Below, in pieces: positions 49,858 through 61,923 of a DNA stretch of 64,000 nucleotides. The position numbers were made by a program, and so were the translations under genes. The notes beneath the pieces were generated by a model. The model had not been told where the DNA came from and made no database searches. It saw nothing but the letters and a program-made list of their open reading frames with translations. Source of the stretch: Syngnathus acus. Lineage: Eukaryota > Chordata > Actinopteri > Syngnathiformes > Syngnathidae. Numbering within the stretch: the first letter of the stretch is position 1; every line of letters begins with the position of its first letter. The DNA lies in contig NC_051107.1 in the NCBI RefSeq assembly GCF_901709675.1, positions 5,394,001-5,458,000 of the forward strand. The letters are read 5' to 3'.

Positions 49858-50076
49858 GGTGTCAAACTCAAGGCCCGGGGCCAGATACGATCATTTTATG
49901 TGGCCCGCGTGAATTTTATATCATATTTGAACAGTTTTTACTCGTCTCTGACTTCAAAACTAGTTATTCATCAATAGCCTATACTGGATATAAAAGACGT
50001 TGACAATCATGACGGCCCTGCGAGGGAAACTACGACTTCACTGTGGCTCGTGACAAAAATGAGTTTGACACCCCTG
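49858..50076. mobile_element. hAT-like MITE, copy 3 (most complete GGTGTCAAAC element)
   Basis: It starts GGTGTCAAACTCAAGGCCCG and ends TGAGTTTGACACCCCTG, so the terminal 13 bases are inverted repeats. Internal blocks CATTTTATGTGGCCCG, ACTCGTCTCTGACTTC and AAAACTAGTTATTCATCA match copy 1. At about 219 bp it is too short to be autonomous. Confidence 0.8.
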
Positions 50077-53000
50077 TCCGAGTCGCCCCACAGAACCAGT
50101 GAGGTCTGACTGGGCGCTCTTTATGTCGCGTTGGAGCAGCTGCACGATAATCAAACAGTGTTAATATTTTAGTGGAATATGAAGTCGAGGCTTTAGCGAG
50201 CGTGAACTTTTTCCCCTCGGCCATGAATGGATCCATTGACATCCGTCGACACATTCAATTAGTCTGGCTTGAGTTCAGAGGGCCCGACTAATGTTTGAGG
50301 GCCTCATTGTATAGCTGAAATATGTCCGCCGCTTCTGAATAAACATCAATCTACGCCTACGCCGGCGGATAGGATGACTGGCCAAATAGCCGAGCTGCTG
50401 GGGTAATGTCAGGCGGGCCGGGGATGGACTGCCGGAGCGTCGTGATTTACGCTTCATCTGGCATTTTAGCCCACCGATGGGAGAGGGCATCAGTCAGATT
50501 TATTTGACTTTTCCCAGCCTCGCGCTGACAGCCCCTCAAGTCATTCTAGTGTATCTACACGTGTAAGAAAGACTTCTTTAAGGAGGGATTCCTCGCTGTC
50601 CATCAGCCAATTTGGTTTCCGTCGACAGGATATGTCCGACACGGACGCCCATCCTACCTTTTGCACCCCATGGCCCCTTCCCATCATCCTTTACTGCACC
50701 ACTTATGAAAATGGGCCGCCTCATAAAAAGCAGAACCGCTCGTCAGAACGGCCGCGACGAGAGTTGACCTTTTCCTCGGCGGCAGTAAAGCGCCTGCGCC
50801 GTAACAAGGTCTGTTGAGTAAGCAACTTACAAGATGTCCCCTTGGAAGAACGACATCAACATCTTTTCGTCGTTGCTATTTTCTGTATATCTTTAAGTCG
50901 AGGGAGGCTATCAATCTTCGTCGGCTAATTTATGTCGGCGTCCGCTCGTCAGGTATCCAGCGGCGTCTGCTCCGACTCATTCCGCTACGCTGGAGGGTGG
51001 CGAGTAAAAGGAACCCCGGGGTATAGCGCGCCTCCTGTCACCTTCCCCTCCCTCCTCATCCAGGCCCGCCGCCGTCTCTGCTGCCGTCAGCAGCCCAGAG
51101 GCAGAACGTAGCCCAGCCAGGTGGGATTAACCCTGTGGCCACCTACGGCAGGTGCGGAAGCAGCCACGCGTCCAACCTCATTAAGAGGAGCTGCGGAGGG
51201 CAACAACGCTCGCAATCACATTGCCAAGTGGCAACAACTTGAAATCTTTCCCAACTCAGATTTTTTTAGTTTTCCCCTTGAGTATCGGTGTCTGGTATCG
51301 GCAGTCTCCACCATCCTTAAATTAAGGGCCCGGTATCGGGTCTACTCAAGACTATTTAAAAGTGAACTGTAGTGTTTAGAAATGCAAATGATCAATTTTC
51401 TCCGAGTTCTCTTACATCTTTTTAGAGAAAATTGCACATGAAGCAAATTACCAGCGGTTTCAACATTTCGCTGGACCTCAATCATTAATCATATAAAAAT
51501 TAGATTTTCTTTTTTTTTTGATCATCTGCTCGCTTGCAGTTCCGTATTTGCTCATCTTTGCAAGTCAGCTAATAGATGTTTGCGCAACGAGCGTGGTCAG
51601 GTTGCGCTCCTGCTTCCCTCTGGTTGGTTGAATTATTCAATGCGCTAAGCAGTACTTTGGGCCACTTCTTTCTCACCCGCTTTGAGTCTTTGATTGGGCC
51701 CGATTGGTGAACGCTTGCCTCGGGGCTGATGGCCCGAGGCGGGCTGGTGCCGGGACCCCGGCCCGGGAGCCCGTCACTAGGGGAGGTAAGGTCCAGCCCA
51801 GGTCCTTGGCCGACCCCCTTCCGGTCTCCGTAAACATCTCAGCACACCAGTCGTGCCTCTGAGGTTTGATTTTCAAGTCTCCCGTGGACGCTTGGGTAAT
51901 TTGTCACTCGACCTGCCAGGAGCAGAATGCAAATCCTTCCCATTCCAAGTGTGTGTCTGTATGTGTGTGTGTGTGTGTTCTCTATAAAACTCTCATCACC
52001 GCCTTGATGCATCACGCCGAGAAGGCATGTGAAATGTGGCACTTCCCCTTTTGTCTCTGGGCGAAGACGCGACTCTCCTTCACTGCTCATCAACTCACCG
52101 CCTCTAATTTATAGAGGGGCATAAAAAATACCGTGATTTTTTTTTTTTTTTTCTTGCCTTCGCCTGCGTCGCACCAGCGCCACAAAATAAGACACAAGCT
52201 GTTAACCGTGCTAGGTTGTCCACACTTGGAAAGAAAGAGTGAAAAATTTCCAAGAAACTACTTAAAGCCTTTATAGGACACTATAATACATAAAATTATT
52301 TGTTGTGTTTTTTTTTTAATTATACATATATATATTATCTGATAAAATCAAATTACAATTCGGCATAGTCGGCATAAACTTGTTCCAATATACTCCAACT
52401 TTAAAATAAATCTTTGTCAAATTAAATTTCAGTGTGTTTCTCAAAATGGCCGCCCTGCCAAAGATGGCAGCTTTTTTTAGCGGAGAAGTTTTCAAGGACA
52501 AGATGAAAGTTGCTAGTTCTCATCTCTCCAAAAAGCAACCTGGATAATTTTTGTGCTGTCAGCACGTTTTATCTAAAAAAAAAAAAAATATTACTACTTT
52601 TCTGGTCAGATAGGGCTACTTTGCCCAAAGTCTTCTGCATCTTCGTAATGTGAAAGATTTGAAGGCCCCGGATAAAAGGCACTTTTTCTAATCAACGGTT
52701 TTTTTTTTCCTCCTCAAGCGCTTCTTTCTTTTTTTTAAATGCTGTTTTTCATTATTTATAAGTGTTCTGTAGGTGCTACCGAGCTGATTTCTTTCATGAG
52801 GCCCGTGGAGCTTGCAGAATTGATTAGATAAGCTAAGAAATTACAATGTGGAGCACGCAGCGCTCTGAAACGTACGCTCAAATCTACCCAATGTGAATAT
52901 TAATACCCAGGGCTTATAAGTGCATATTTGAATGCACGGGCTAAGTTAATACACAGAGTTTCATGAACTGTCCAATATGCGCAACAGTAATATTGCAGAT

Positions 53001-55870
53001 CAAATGAAATATTACCCCCCCCTGATTCTCATTGGCTCCCAAGTGATGCGTTTGGGCAATCACAATTCCATCATTAGCCCGTCCAAAAGTCTGGGCTAAT
53101 CTCCGCTTGGCTAAATAATTCCCCAAGATGTTAATTAAACACACGGAAGCATATTTGAAAAGTTTAAGCAAATGATCTTAATGGCGATCAAAGGCCCGGG
53201 CGCTCGTGGATGTTGCGCAAGACGCCGCCGCGGTCCGAGAGGAGAGCATGAAACGCTTTGTCTGATGTTGAATATTTTATACTTGCGACCTGTTGTCTGC
53301 TGATTATTGAGAAATTTGAAGGGTGGGGGGAAAAAAGGTGATTATTCATGCAACATTTTCAAAGGAAATGCTCAAAAAAAGTTGAGCAATTTAGCATTTG
53401 GAATGTCTGCAGGGATGGAATGAAAAAGATTTTTGAAAGAGAAGCTAGACATTCTCAGCGCAGCAAAAGTGTGAACGTGAGACGACGGTGTTGCTTCGTT
53501 AGTTAGCGAGTTTACACAAATACACTCGACATCCAAGTGATTCCCGCTCAAGTATTTGTGAGGATCCTAAAAGGTGTGAATGGAGGGATTTATGGATTTG
53601 CAATGTTTCAGGCACTTCACTATAAAAAAAGAATATTTCATGGAAAAAAAGTTGAATAGCAATACCAGGATATCGTTTTCACATAGCCAAGACATTTGGT
53701 TAAAACCATTCACATAAAACTTATTAATGTAAAAAAATAATAATAATCTGAAAAAAAATACAACTCATGCTAACATGCAACACAACATTTTTTGTATGCG
53801 TCTAATTTCCTTTCCCGTATTTTGCTCTCGTTATGAATGACGGTCGGTAATCAAAGTGGCGCTTATTTGCCCTAAAGTAGGATTGACACCAACGGCGTAT
53901 ACATGACACGGCGTGGAATCAAGCGCATTAGCAACATGCGCAATCGCCGTTAAACGCTCCTGATAACGTCCCCGACCGCCGTCTTGGACGGATGACGAGC
54001 CGGAGCGACGGTAATCGTCCCTCGGCACGGGAAATAATGAAGCGTGCGCTACGTGTCAGTCCTACGAGCCTTCAATATCCTCTCGTAAAATGAAGTGGAG
54101 GGCCAATAGAATGATCTAAAAAACTGGAGAGGGGAAAAAAAAAAAAAAACAATCAATAAAGGCATCTAATGATAAATATGAAATTGGTGTGCGGAGTGAA
54201 TATTATTTCCCCTCTCGGAGGATGCCGGCTCGAGGATGAAGGGGAGAAGCCTATTTGTATGTAAATGGAAGATTGATTATATTTATTTGCTGGCGGAGGG
54301 TCTGTGAGTGACACAGGCGCAGGCACACACATTCAGGCACAGGCACCTACGCTCAAGTAGACAGCTGTCCCGGCCCTTCTGACAAAGCCAAGAAATAATA
54401 GTTGGAGAGTAGAAAGGGACGGAGAACCATCATTCTTTTAGCTGCCAGCTCCAGCCGGGCTCACCTCTCCAGAATATTCTAATTACCAACCCTCCTCATT
54501 ATGGATGCCGTGTCCACCGGAGAGCGGCGGGGTTGGGGGGGGGATGGGGACTTCAAGAAGGGGGCGACCAATTCTGTAATTTCTTAATTACTTTTTTGCC
54601 AGCCTAGTTGTGGCCACAAATTGAATGCTCCCCCCTCCCTTTACTAAATAGGCTATCATGGTTTGGCGGTGACGCTCGGTGAAATCTATTATTATTGCCA
54701 TTTGCATGGATGGGTAGGGGGGGGGGGGGTCCTTTTTGTGGCGGGATCAGGGCACGGGGAAGAACAAAAGAGCTCATGAGGGAGAAAATAGGACAGAAAT
54801 GATCCGGCGCTGCCTTCATAAACGTGACGTCAGGCCCCCCCTAATGAAATCTTTTGAGTGCGACCATAGCAAATGGTGGAATCTATATCTGACACTTAAT
54901 GCTTTGCATAGAAATGACACACAAGGAGGCCGTCATGCCCCCCCCCCCCCCTGTCTTTCGCTTGATGTCCCCTGATTAATTTACAGCACTTTTGTTACAT
55001 TGGCGTCACCCAAAAATAAATTAACCGCAGTGGAGATATCAGGAACAGGGAGGCGAGGGGGGTTGCAATTTATTAAAAAGATGAGATTAAATAAAACACC
55101 TAATTGACGAGGCAAAGAGAAGAAAAAATCGGCATTGTTGTCGAGGGAGAGCTGGCGCGAAGAAAAAGAGCCAAAGAGGTGGCCACTTGATTTCCTATGA
55201 AAATTAATCGGCTATCAAACAATCTGGCACTGTCTTGGGCTGATTATGCGGCGGGAGGGGGGGGGGGGGGGCGAGGGGGAGGATGCCCTTTGTGTAGGTG
55301 AAATGTGTCGGCGACTGTCATCGTAATATACCTCGCCGCCATGAAGGTTAATTCTGATGTACAGCCTGCATGGCCGTCATTATGGGGCGAATCATGAAAA
55401 TAAATTAAGCCGCTGAAATGGAGAGTGGTGGGCCGCGCGGCGGGGAGCTCCTGAAGGATGGACGGCTGAACTTTGGAGACCATTATTGGGGAAATAGTGG
55501 AAATTCAATTAATGCACCTAAAAGACACCTTTATAGAGGGCAGCCGTAATTCCAATGACAGCGGGGTGTCATTTTGCTTGGTAGGAATCAAATTTGCAGA
55601 GTTCCATGCCTTTCTTTTTATTTTTTGTGAACCATTATTTCCCGCCTTTTTGACTTCTGGGAAATTCCTGAAATTCAACACAATTAAATTATTTATTTTC
55701 AAAATCTTGCAAATTTCGTATATATTATATTATATTATATATCATAATTCTACTGTATTTATGTAGTGTGATTTTATATCAAATTAAGCCAAAACTCAAA
55801 TAATACATGCAACAAACATTTCCGGATCATAAAAAAAAAATTCAACTCTTCTTCACATCTTGCCTTTCAG
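50077..55870. other. Gene-less DNA
   Basis: No gene is recognised. It contains a (GT)n tract (51949-51978), a TATCGG-type scrap (51285-51345), poly-T near 52138-52152, poly-A near 52575-52588, and poly-G runs at 54717-54730 and 55257-55271. The unique blocks at 52780-53190 and 54960-55240 look regulatory by composition only. Confidence 0.5.
51285..51345. repeat. TATCGG-type repeat fragment
   Basis: GAGTATCGGTGTCTGGTATC at the left and GCCCGGTATCGGGTCTACTC at the right form the recognisable modules, with about 30 unrelated bases between. Related to fragments at 6031 and 38597. Confidence 0.4.
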
Positions 55871-55984
55871 TATGTAATCACGGCTACATGGAGAACCCCC
55901 CCTCCCACCTCCACCTCACCCAGCACCTCCGCCCGCAGGTGCCAGGACCTTTTATGCAGAACCACGTCGCACCCGGTGAACTGG
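55871..55984 (+). CDS. Candidate exon of an unrecognised gene (38 codons)
   Basis: The stretch is flanked by a strong acceptor (pyrimidine-rich CTTCTTCACATCTTGCCTTTCAG, read in two parts) and a near-consensus donor CTGG/GTAAGT. It is 114 nt, a multiple of three, phase 1 at both ends, and open in that frame. The frame reads CNHGYMENPPSHLHLTQHLR followed by PQVPGPFMQNHVAPGEL. The His/Pro/Gln-rich composition would suit a disordered segment of a nuclear protein. I do not recognise the family. The GYMENPPS start faintly recalls the LENPTxYH segment of MITF/TFE proteins, but the splice phase differs and the strand is opposite to that expected for tfec, so I do not name it. If spliced to 57686-57733 it would read on to a stop. 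It may instead be a chance exon or part of a non-coding transcript. Confidence 0.35.
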
Positions 55985-57685
55985 GTAAGTGCTTGACCTC
56001 TCACCTGCACACAAGAGAGAAAACGTGAGGGGGGGGGGGGACGAGGGAGCGGCGGCTTAATCTCAGGCAGGTGTCTGACAAGCCGGGCCGACACGGGCGG
56101 CGCTGACCCTCGCTCAGACCTTCCTTATCTGTTCATCTTCACCTCCCTCTAACAAGGCTTTGAATTAGCACCTCGCCAGGGCGTAAGGTAACGGGGGGAG
56201 GCAACACACCGGCTGCCTCACCAAACACTGGACTCTCTTTTGTTTTCTTCCTACTCACCTTAAACGCCACTCAAGCTGCAAAAAAGGAAACATTTAAAAT
56301 TTCTTCCGAGCATGCTAAATATTTATATGTCTGTTTTTAGCCTCTCTCCCTTCAATTGCATTTTTATGGAAGGTTTTTGTGGCGCACAACAGAAACAGAA
56401 ATCCTTGCGCCTTTATGGCGCGTGTCATAAATGAAGGTAGCGAGCAGGCCCGCGGAACGCTGTCGTAAAAAGCGCCAGAGCGGCACGAGAAAGCGTGCAT
56501 CAAAAAAAATTTGAAATAGAAGCACCAAACGTGAGCGGTCGTCATTCGTAGTTTTAAAACCATCTGTGTCATCTTTATTTAATCTCGCTCATAGCAAGAT
56601 TTTTTTTATTGTACCCCAAAAGCCAAACACGGAAAATCTTCACTTCCTCCAACACCAAAAGTTTAAAGACCCCCACCCCTGCCCCCTTCCAAGATCATAT
56701 TTAGTATTGAACTCATTTCTAAATTCCGAAATTGGCTGAGGAAGATCATTCGTTGCGGCTGATAGTAAAATCGATAGCTTTTGTGTTCGGGGCGGGTGGG
56801 CGGGCGGGCGGGCGCTCTCTCTGGGTGGGTTGTGTGTGTGTGTGTGTGTGTGCGCGAGCGAGTGAGCGTCGGAGCAGCCGAGTACCGTGCAGACAAAAGG
56901 CGAGTGAAAACTGAGGGAGTGGGGCCACCTCTTGACGACATGGACACACAATCGCACACGCTCTGACGCACACTCACTTCTCTCCTTTCGTCCAGCTGAC
57001 ACACACACACACACGTTCTTATATTTTTATTTACTTTAATTTGTACTCATTTGTATATAATATTAGATTTTGCATGTGTCCCTAATATTATGACTGCCGA
57101 TTGTATTATGGTTCATACATGCCCGAACAAACACACACTTTTTTTTTTTTACGTGCTGGCAGAGCCCAGTGACGGAATGAGGACAACTTATCCCAATGAC
57201 AGTCAAATCAATCAAGTCCTTTTAATCACCACTCTGCTTTCATAGTGTGGCAGTAATGATGGAGGCCTATGTCGGGGCAATCCCCTAAGACGACCCCTCC
57301 TCCTCTACACACCCCCATTTACACTCACACATGCACACGCTGACAATTTTCATTTCTCAATTACATTATCTTATTAACCAATCCATTGCCAGCCTTATCA
57401 ATAATTAATGTCCCTCCAACTATTAGAACGTAGATTAGATGGAACGCCAGTCTCTCGTCTTGCCCACTTTGATACTTTAAACTGGCTCGGCGTGTTAATG
57501 AGAGTCATTTCATTTATACATTTATTTGTATTCATCAACTCTTTGGCAGCGCAAAGAATATATTTTTGCACATTTGCGTAGCCAGAGCTAATATTTTGCG
57601 AAGGCTCGTTTCAAGAATCACTCAGAGGTTGTTGACCGCATTTTATTTTTTTGATGAGGATTTCCTTTCATGATTTTTGTTGCAG
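55985..57685 (+). other. Possible intron, with G-quadruplex and (GT)n cluster
   Basis: Lies between the two exon-like modules. It contains a poly-G run at 56030-56040, an unremarkable A+T-mixed stretch, the 56779-56867 G-rich/(GT)n cluster, a short (AC)n tract at 57000-57014 and a poly-T at 57138-57149. No exon is seen within. Confidence 0.3.
56779..56867. repeat. (GGGC)n G-quadruplex-type tract followed by (GT)n and GCGAGC repeats
   Basis: Six GGG tracts occur within about 25 bases (GGGGCGGGTGGGCGGGCGGG then CGGGC), a pattern able to form a G-quadruplex. This is followed by a CTCTCTCT stretch, GGGTGGGTT, a (GT)n run of about 12-13 units (56828-56853), and GCGCGAGCGAGTGAGCG. Open frames on both strands over it are simple-repeat artefacts. 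Confidence 0.85.
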
Positions 57686-57733
57686 GTTCTGAAGGTGCGT
57701 GGGAGGCTGAGCGGCCCTGCCCTCCGACTTGAG
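57686..57733 (+). other. Second exon-like module (48 nt)
   Basis: Preceded by a long T-rich tract ending TTTTTGTTGCAG and followed by GAG/GTAAGA, both good splice signals. If joined to 55984 the frame continues GSEGAWEAERPCPPT and then stops at TGA (57730-57732), so it could be a terminal coding or UTR exon. The other frame reads VLKVRGRLSGPALRLE. Neither matches a known family. Confidence 0.25.
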
Positions 57734-57976
57734 GTAAGAATTGCTGCTTTGCTGGGAGGGCTTGAAACATCTGTCAGCACTCAAGAGGGGAGGGAGGCGG
57801 ACGGGGGGGGGGAAGGGAGGCCCGCTACGCCGAGGTCCCGCCGAGCAGCCCTCACATTGGCACGACCGCCTTGTTTATTTGGCCTGACCCTCGCGTTCGC
57901 CGTATGAGCTTGTACACGCCCCGCGTGCTGGCTGAAAGGAGCCATTGTCCTACGGGGAGAAGGCGGGAAATATTTG

Positions 57977-57990
57977 CCACCAGGGGGACG
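57977..57990 (+). promoter_or_regulatory. CTCF-like motif
   Basis: CCACCAGGGGGACG matches 11 of 12 positions of CCASYAGRKGGC, in the same orientation as the site at 5585. Motif match only. Confidence 0.3.
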
Positions 57991-59771
57991 GAATTTCGAC
58001 CGCTTCACAACCCGTCCGACCCCCTTTTTGAATGTAATTTAACGTATGACAACAGATGATTATTAGTTCGTTTTCTGTCAACAAAAAAAAAAAAGGGTTG
58101 ATTTGGATTGTGTTGGCAAAAGTATTGGGACATTAATCAGTCATTGATTTTGTTTAAGGAGGAGTTTGCACTTAATAGAAATGAAAAAAAATCAATCATT
58201 CAAAATAATTAAGAAAAAAAATAATAACCATCTGACATTTAAAGGGAATTAAAGGTTGGTTTTGTCCACTCCCACAGCGGCGCAGTTCTCCTCATGACCA
58301 CGATTTAGATTCAAACCTCTTTCATGTAAAGTTGTCATGATTGATTTGCTATGACAGCTGAAAGTCAGATCCGAATCAATCAGGTTTGGAACTTTGGCTT
58401 TTTAAAGAGTGTTTACACAACTGGCGTTAACGTTTTCCATCGAGAAAAGGCCGAAATCCGACATAACAGACAAATTCCGACAGCTTCCCCAGATGAAGCT
58501 ATTAAATCGACTTCCTCCGTGACCTAATTGAATCATTTCCCATAAATGCATGTTTTTGTTTTGGTTTTTGTAAATCGGCTTCCCAGTCCGCCTTGCATCA
58601 TACTGCCAAAAAAAAAAATGTGGTACTGATCCCAGCACCGCATTTCTTATTCCACAGAGCCGCCCCTGTTAGGTCACTAGTAACAAATGCATTTTCAAAA
58701 ATGCCGTACTGGAATAAATATCAGTTTCTGTCATGCAAAAAAAAAAGAGATATTATTATTATGATTCCTCAGTCAGACCAGGCGGACACACTCACCGGCG
58801 CATTGACATGCAACAAAGCTAATGGTGGCCGGGACGGGGGAGGTGAGGTGGGTTGGGGGGTAATCTTGGCTAAGTGACAAGATATAAATTGAGGAGACAT
58901 CTTCCGCTGATTAGCTCCCACACCCACAATTATCCAAGTGGGGTGTCAAGCAAGGTTTAACATCTCCACTGATTCGGCTCTCCCGAGACATCCGGGAGGC
59001 AATGCAATCGTTTTTAATAACTGCCACGCCATCCCGCCATCCCTCCATCCCCTCGTTGGATGCCTCCGTTCCCGGAGATCCCAACCATCCTCGCTCCCTT
59101 CAAAATTAACCTTCCCTGCAAAAAAAAAAAAAGACTTTTTTCCCCTTATCCTCGCTAATTTATTCAAATTGCCCAACTCGGAACAGCAAAGCAATCTGAC
59201 ACACGGTGAACCTGTGATTTTTTTTTTAAATTTATGTACCTTGTATCTTCTGGCAAATAAGGTGACAGACCCTCTCGCCCCCTCCCAACCGGCGGCCGCT
59301 ATCCCCCTCTAGTGTACGCCTCATTAAAATTCATCTGCTCTGAATTTTTCTTTTTTTTGCAAATATGGTCTGATTTCTAGCCACGACATGAAATGTTATT
59401 TTAATCTCACACACGGGGGGACTCCCGACGGGCAACGCTGACATTGAACTCCCTCCACTGCTTGACCTCATTTTATGTCATTTTGGAAGAAGACCTCGAG
59501 GGGCGGGGCGGGAGAGGATTGCAAGTTACCTGGAATGATGGACACGCTTGATAATTCCCCCCCCCTCCTCTCTTTTTTCCAAATGTTCACATAGCATCAG
59601 ATCACTTTAAAGCCCCTCTCAATCATGCAGCCTCCCCCATCCCTTCATCCCCACCTGCTATGCTCTCCCCTCTCTCTAATGAAGTGTTTGCTTCCGGTGA
59701 TGGAACGGGGACACAAAGCAACGTGATTAATAATTTACTGTTTAGTCGGACTAATTGATCTGTTGTGGGAA

Positions 59772-59822
59772 TGTGGATAAAAGCCAGGATGCACAATGCC
59801 TTTCATATGGCATTTATCCACA
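59772..59822. repeat. Inverted repeat: 14-bp arms around a 23-nt spacer
   Basis: TGTGGATAAAAGCC at 59772-59785 pairs with GGCATTTATCCACA at 59809-59822 with one mismatch. It sits in unique sequence, not in a recognised transposon. It is too short for a classical microRNA precursor, but could be a dyad binding site or a small structured element. Confidence 0.8.
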
Positions 59823-61884
59823 AGTCACAAGCACAGCTCCCTCCAGATGAATAATGAAGCAAACAAGATCAAATAATTATCACTTGGGAGTCGCAAAAGA
59901 GAGCGAGGCAGAGCGAGCGAGGCGGCGAGTTGGTCTCGGCTTCTTTCTGCACAACACAAGGCGGGGGACGGAGGGAGGCAGGTCGTTGGGGAAGGGCAAG
60001 ATGAGTTTGTTGTTAGTATTTCTACCAGGCAGGAATTCCAAGTTTCCTAATTTGGATGGAGTAAATCTTGTCCGTCAAAATTTTTGTGGCACGGACACGG
60101 CCGCGCTCCGTCATAACAACTCAGGCGAAGTCAGTGGAGTGCTTCCTGCTGGAACACAGCCAGGTCTTCACTTTTCCCTCCAGAACCACTCCACAATGTT
60201 GTCATGGAATCCAAAATAAAATAAATAATACAGCGGCGGGGCCTGCTGGCTCACTGGGGGGAATGAGCGACTTGAATCTAAATCCAGAATTTTATTTTGG
60301 AGCAACTTTGGGTCAAGCAGGAGGACTAAATGAATCTCAGGGGTTTTACGTCTTAAGGACAAATGGTGAAAATGTTAGAGAAGTCTGAATTATATTCCCC
60401 TTAACAATTAGAGAGGTTGGATTAAAAATAAAATGAGAAATATGTCGTCCTTGATTCATGGAGGTGTGAATAGCACGGTGGAGGAAAAAGGGCGAGGGGG
60501 GGGGGGGGGGCGTCTTGTACCTTGAGACATGTTCATCTGTTTGCAGATGAGCCCCGCGTGCTTCTTTTTCCGCCCGTGAGATTGACACAAATTAGAAATT
60601 TATTGTCGCGGATTACTCGACCGACAGCCCGTCCGGACCTAATGCGGTTTTCGTCGGCAAATCGCTAACATTTGTAAATAAGCTTGAACGCGGCCATGCG
60701 GTGTGAAGTGCCAATTTGTGCGGTGCGCTCCCAGCGCCTCGCCTCGCCCTTCTAAATATTCCCATGGCTGGCTGCAAGAGTGTCATTAGCTGCAAGTAGC
60801 GAGATTAAAGAAGCAACTAAATGCCCATATCATTACCCTATTAACATGTGACATATATGTGGATAGGAGCCTGTCTAATTAGGGTTGATTGATCGGAATC
60901 AATGAAAAGGGGCGCTAAGAGGGGGCAGGGTTCGGGGGTGGGAGTCTTGTCAAGGTATCCCGATTTAAAGTCATATCCTCTTATTTGCTTTCGCTGTAGA
61001 ACAGGCAGACGCGCTAAGTTGCCTTTGATACGCTAACCCGCCACCCCGCCCGTTTCAAAGAAAAAGTAGTAGCCTAATTTTGTCACGGATATTACACAGT
61101 CGCACGCATGAATCAGTGCAGGTTGTCATAATTATGTTAACATAAGGGATATTAAATGAGAAGGGGCCTTGTTGCAAAGGTGAGGCGGCGGAATCGGAGC
61201 CGGAGCTCGGCAAAACCCCCGCGTCAATCACGCCGGCGATTCGTATTCCGCCAAAGTCGGAGCGCATCTGCCCGGATGCATTATTTATGTCAGAAATAAG
61301 CTGCTTAACTCGCCGGCGCTAGCAGCTATTAGCAGGAGACGCGCACCTATCCGGATTGCCGTCTCTCGTCGGAGGCCGCGTTTGAAGTGTTTGATTGCGA
61401 GGCCAAATCTGTCCCGGCGAAAAGTGTTTGGCGGCGCCGCAACAAAGCCTCGCCCGTGTTTGGACTTGTCATTAGGATGTGTATCTTGTCTCTTCGTACC
61501 CGCCCTCGCTAGCTAGCTCTGCGCTCTCTCCGCGGGCCTCCGAACAGGGCCGCCGAGTTACAGCTCAATCCTCCTGTCACCGGCACAGTTTTTAGATCTG
61601 CCGGCACCCCTCCCAATCCGACGGGCGGCTCTGAGGTAGCGTGAAAAAAAAATATATCGGTACTGTTGACTGTACGAAGGCTGCTCCGCTTTAACCCTGT
61701 GAAAATGAATCGTTGTGGATTTTGACTTTTCTTTGTCGTGACTTGTTACTGTCATACAAAAAGAAATTCAACTTAATTTTTTAAAAGACAAAACCTCATA
61801 GCTTAGGAAATTTCACTTGCTAACAAAAAACAGCAACATGCTAACAATTAGCATCAATTGCCCCACATTTAAACGCAACGTATA

Positions 61885-61923
61885 TCTGAACACAAACGGT
61901 AGCGCAAAACATGTAGACAGATA
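61885..61923. repeat. Dispersed repeat fragment (partial copy)
   Basis: TCTGAACACAAACGGTAGCG followed by CAAAACATGTAGACAGATA closely parallels TCTGAACACAAAAGGTGCTG followed by CAACACATGTAGACAATAG at 63617-63655. The flanks do not match, so it is a short decayed copy or a shared subrepeat. Confidence 0.55.

Larger units (their letters stand above)
57734..61880. other. Gene-less DNA with candidate regulatory blocks
   Basis: No gene is recognised. Unique low-repeat sequence fills much of 58900-60450, including a 14-bp inverted repeat at 59772-59822. A poly-G run lies at about 60498-60510. Poly-A runs near 58082 and 59119 are simple repeats. Confidence 0.5.

Noticed and set aside
55871-55984. 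Assigning the exon-like module to tfec or another MITF/TFE gene
   Set aside because: Only a short GYMENPPS phrase resembles the LENPTxYH segment. The entry phase differs from the usual TFE exon, and tfec would be expected on the opposite strand.
58106-58136. TTGGCAAAAGTATTGGGACAT phrase resembling a Tc1/mariner-type terminus
   Set aside because: No opposite terminus, TA duplication or transposase remnant was located. Too short to call.
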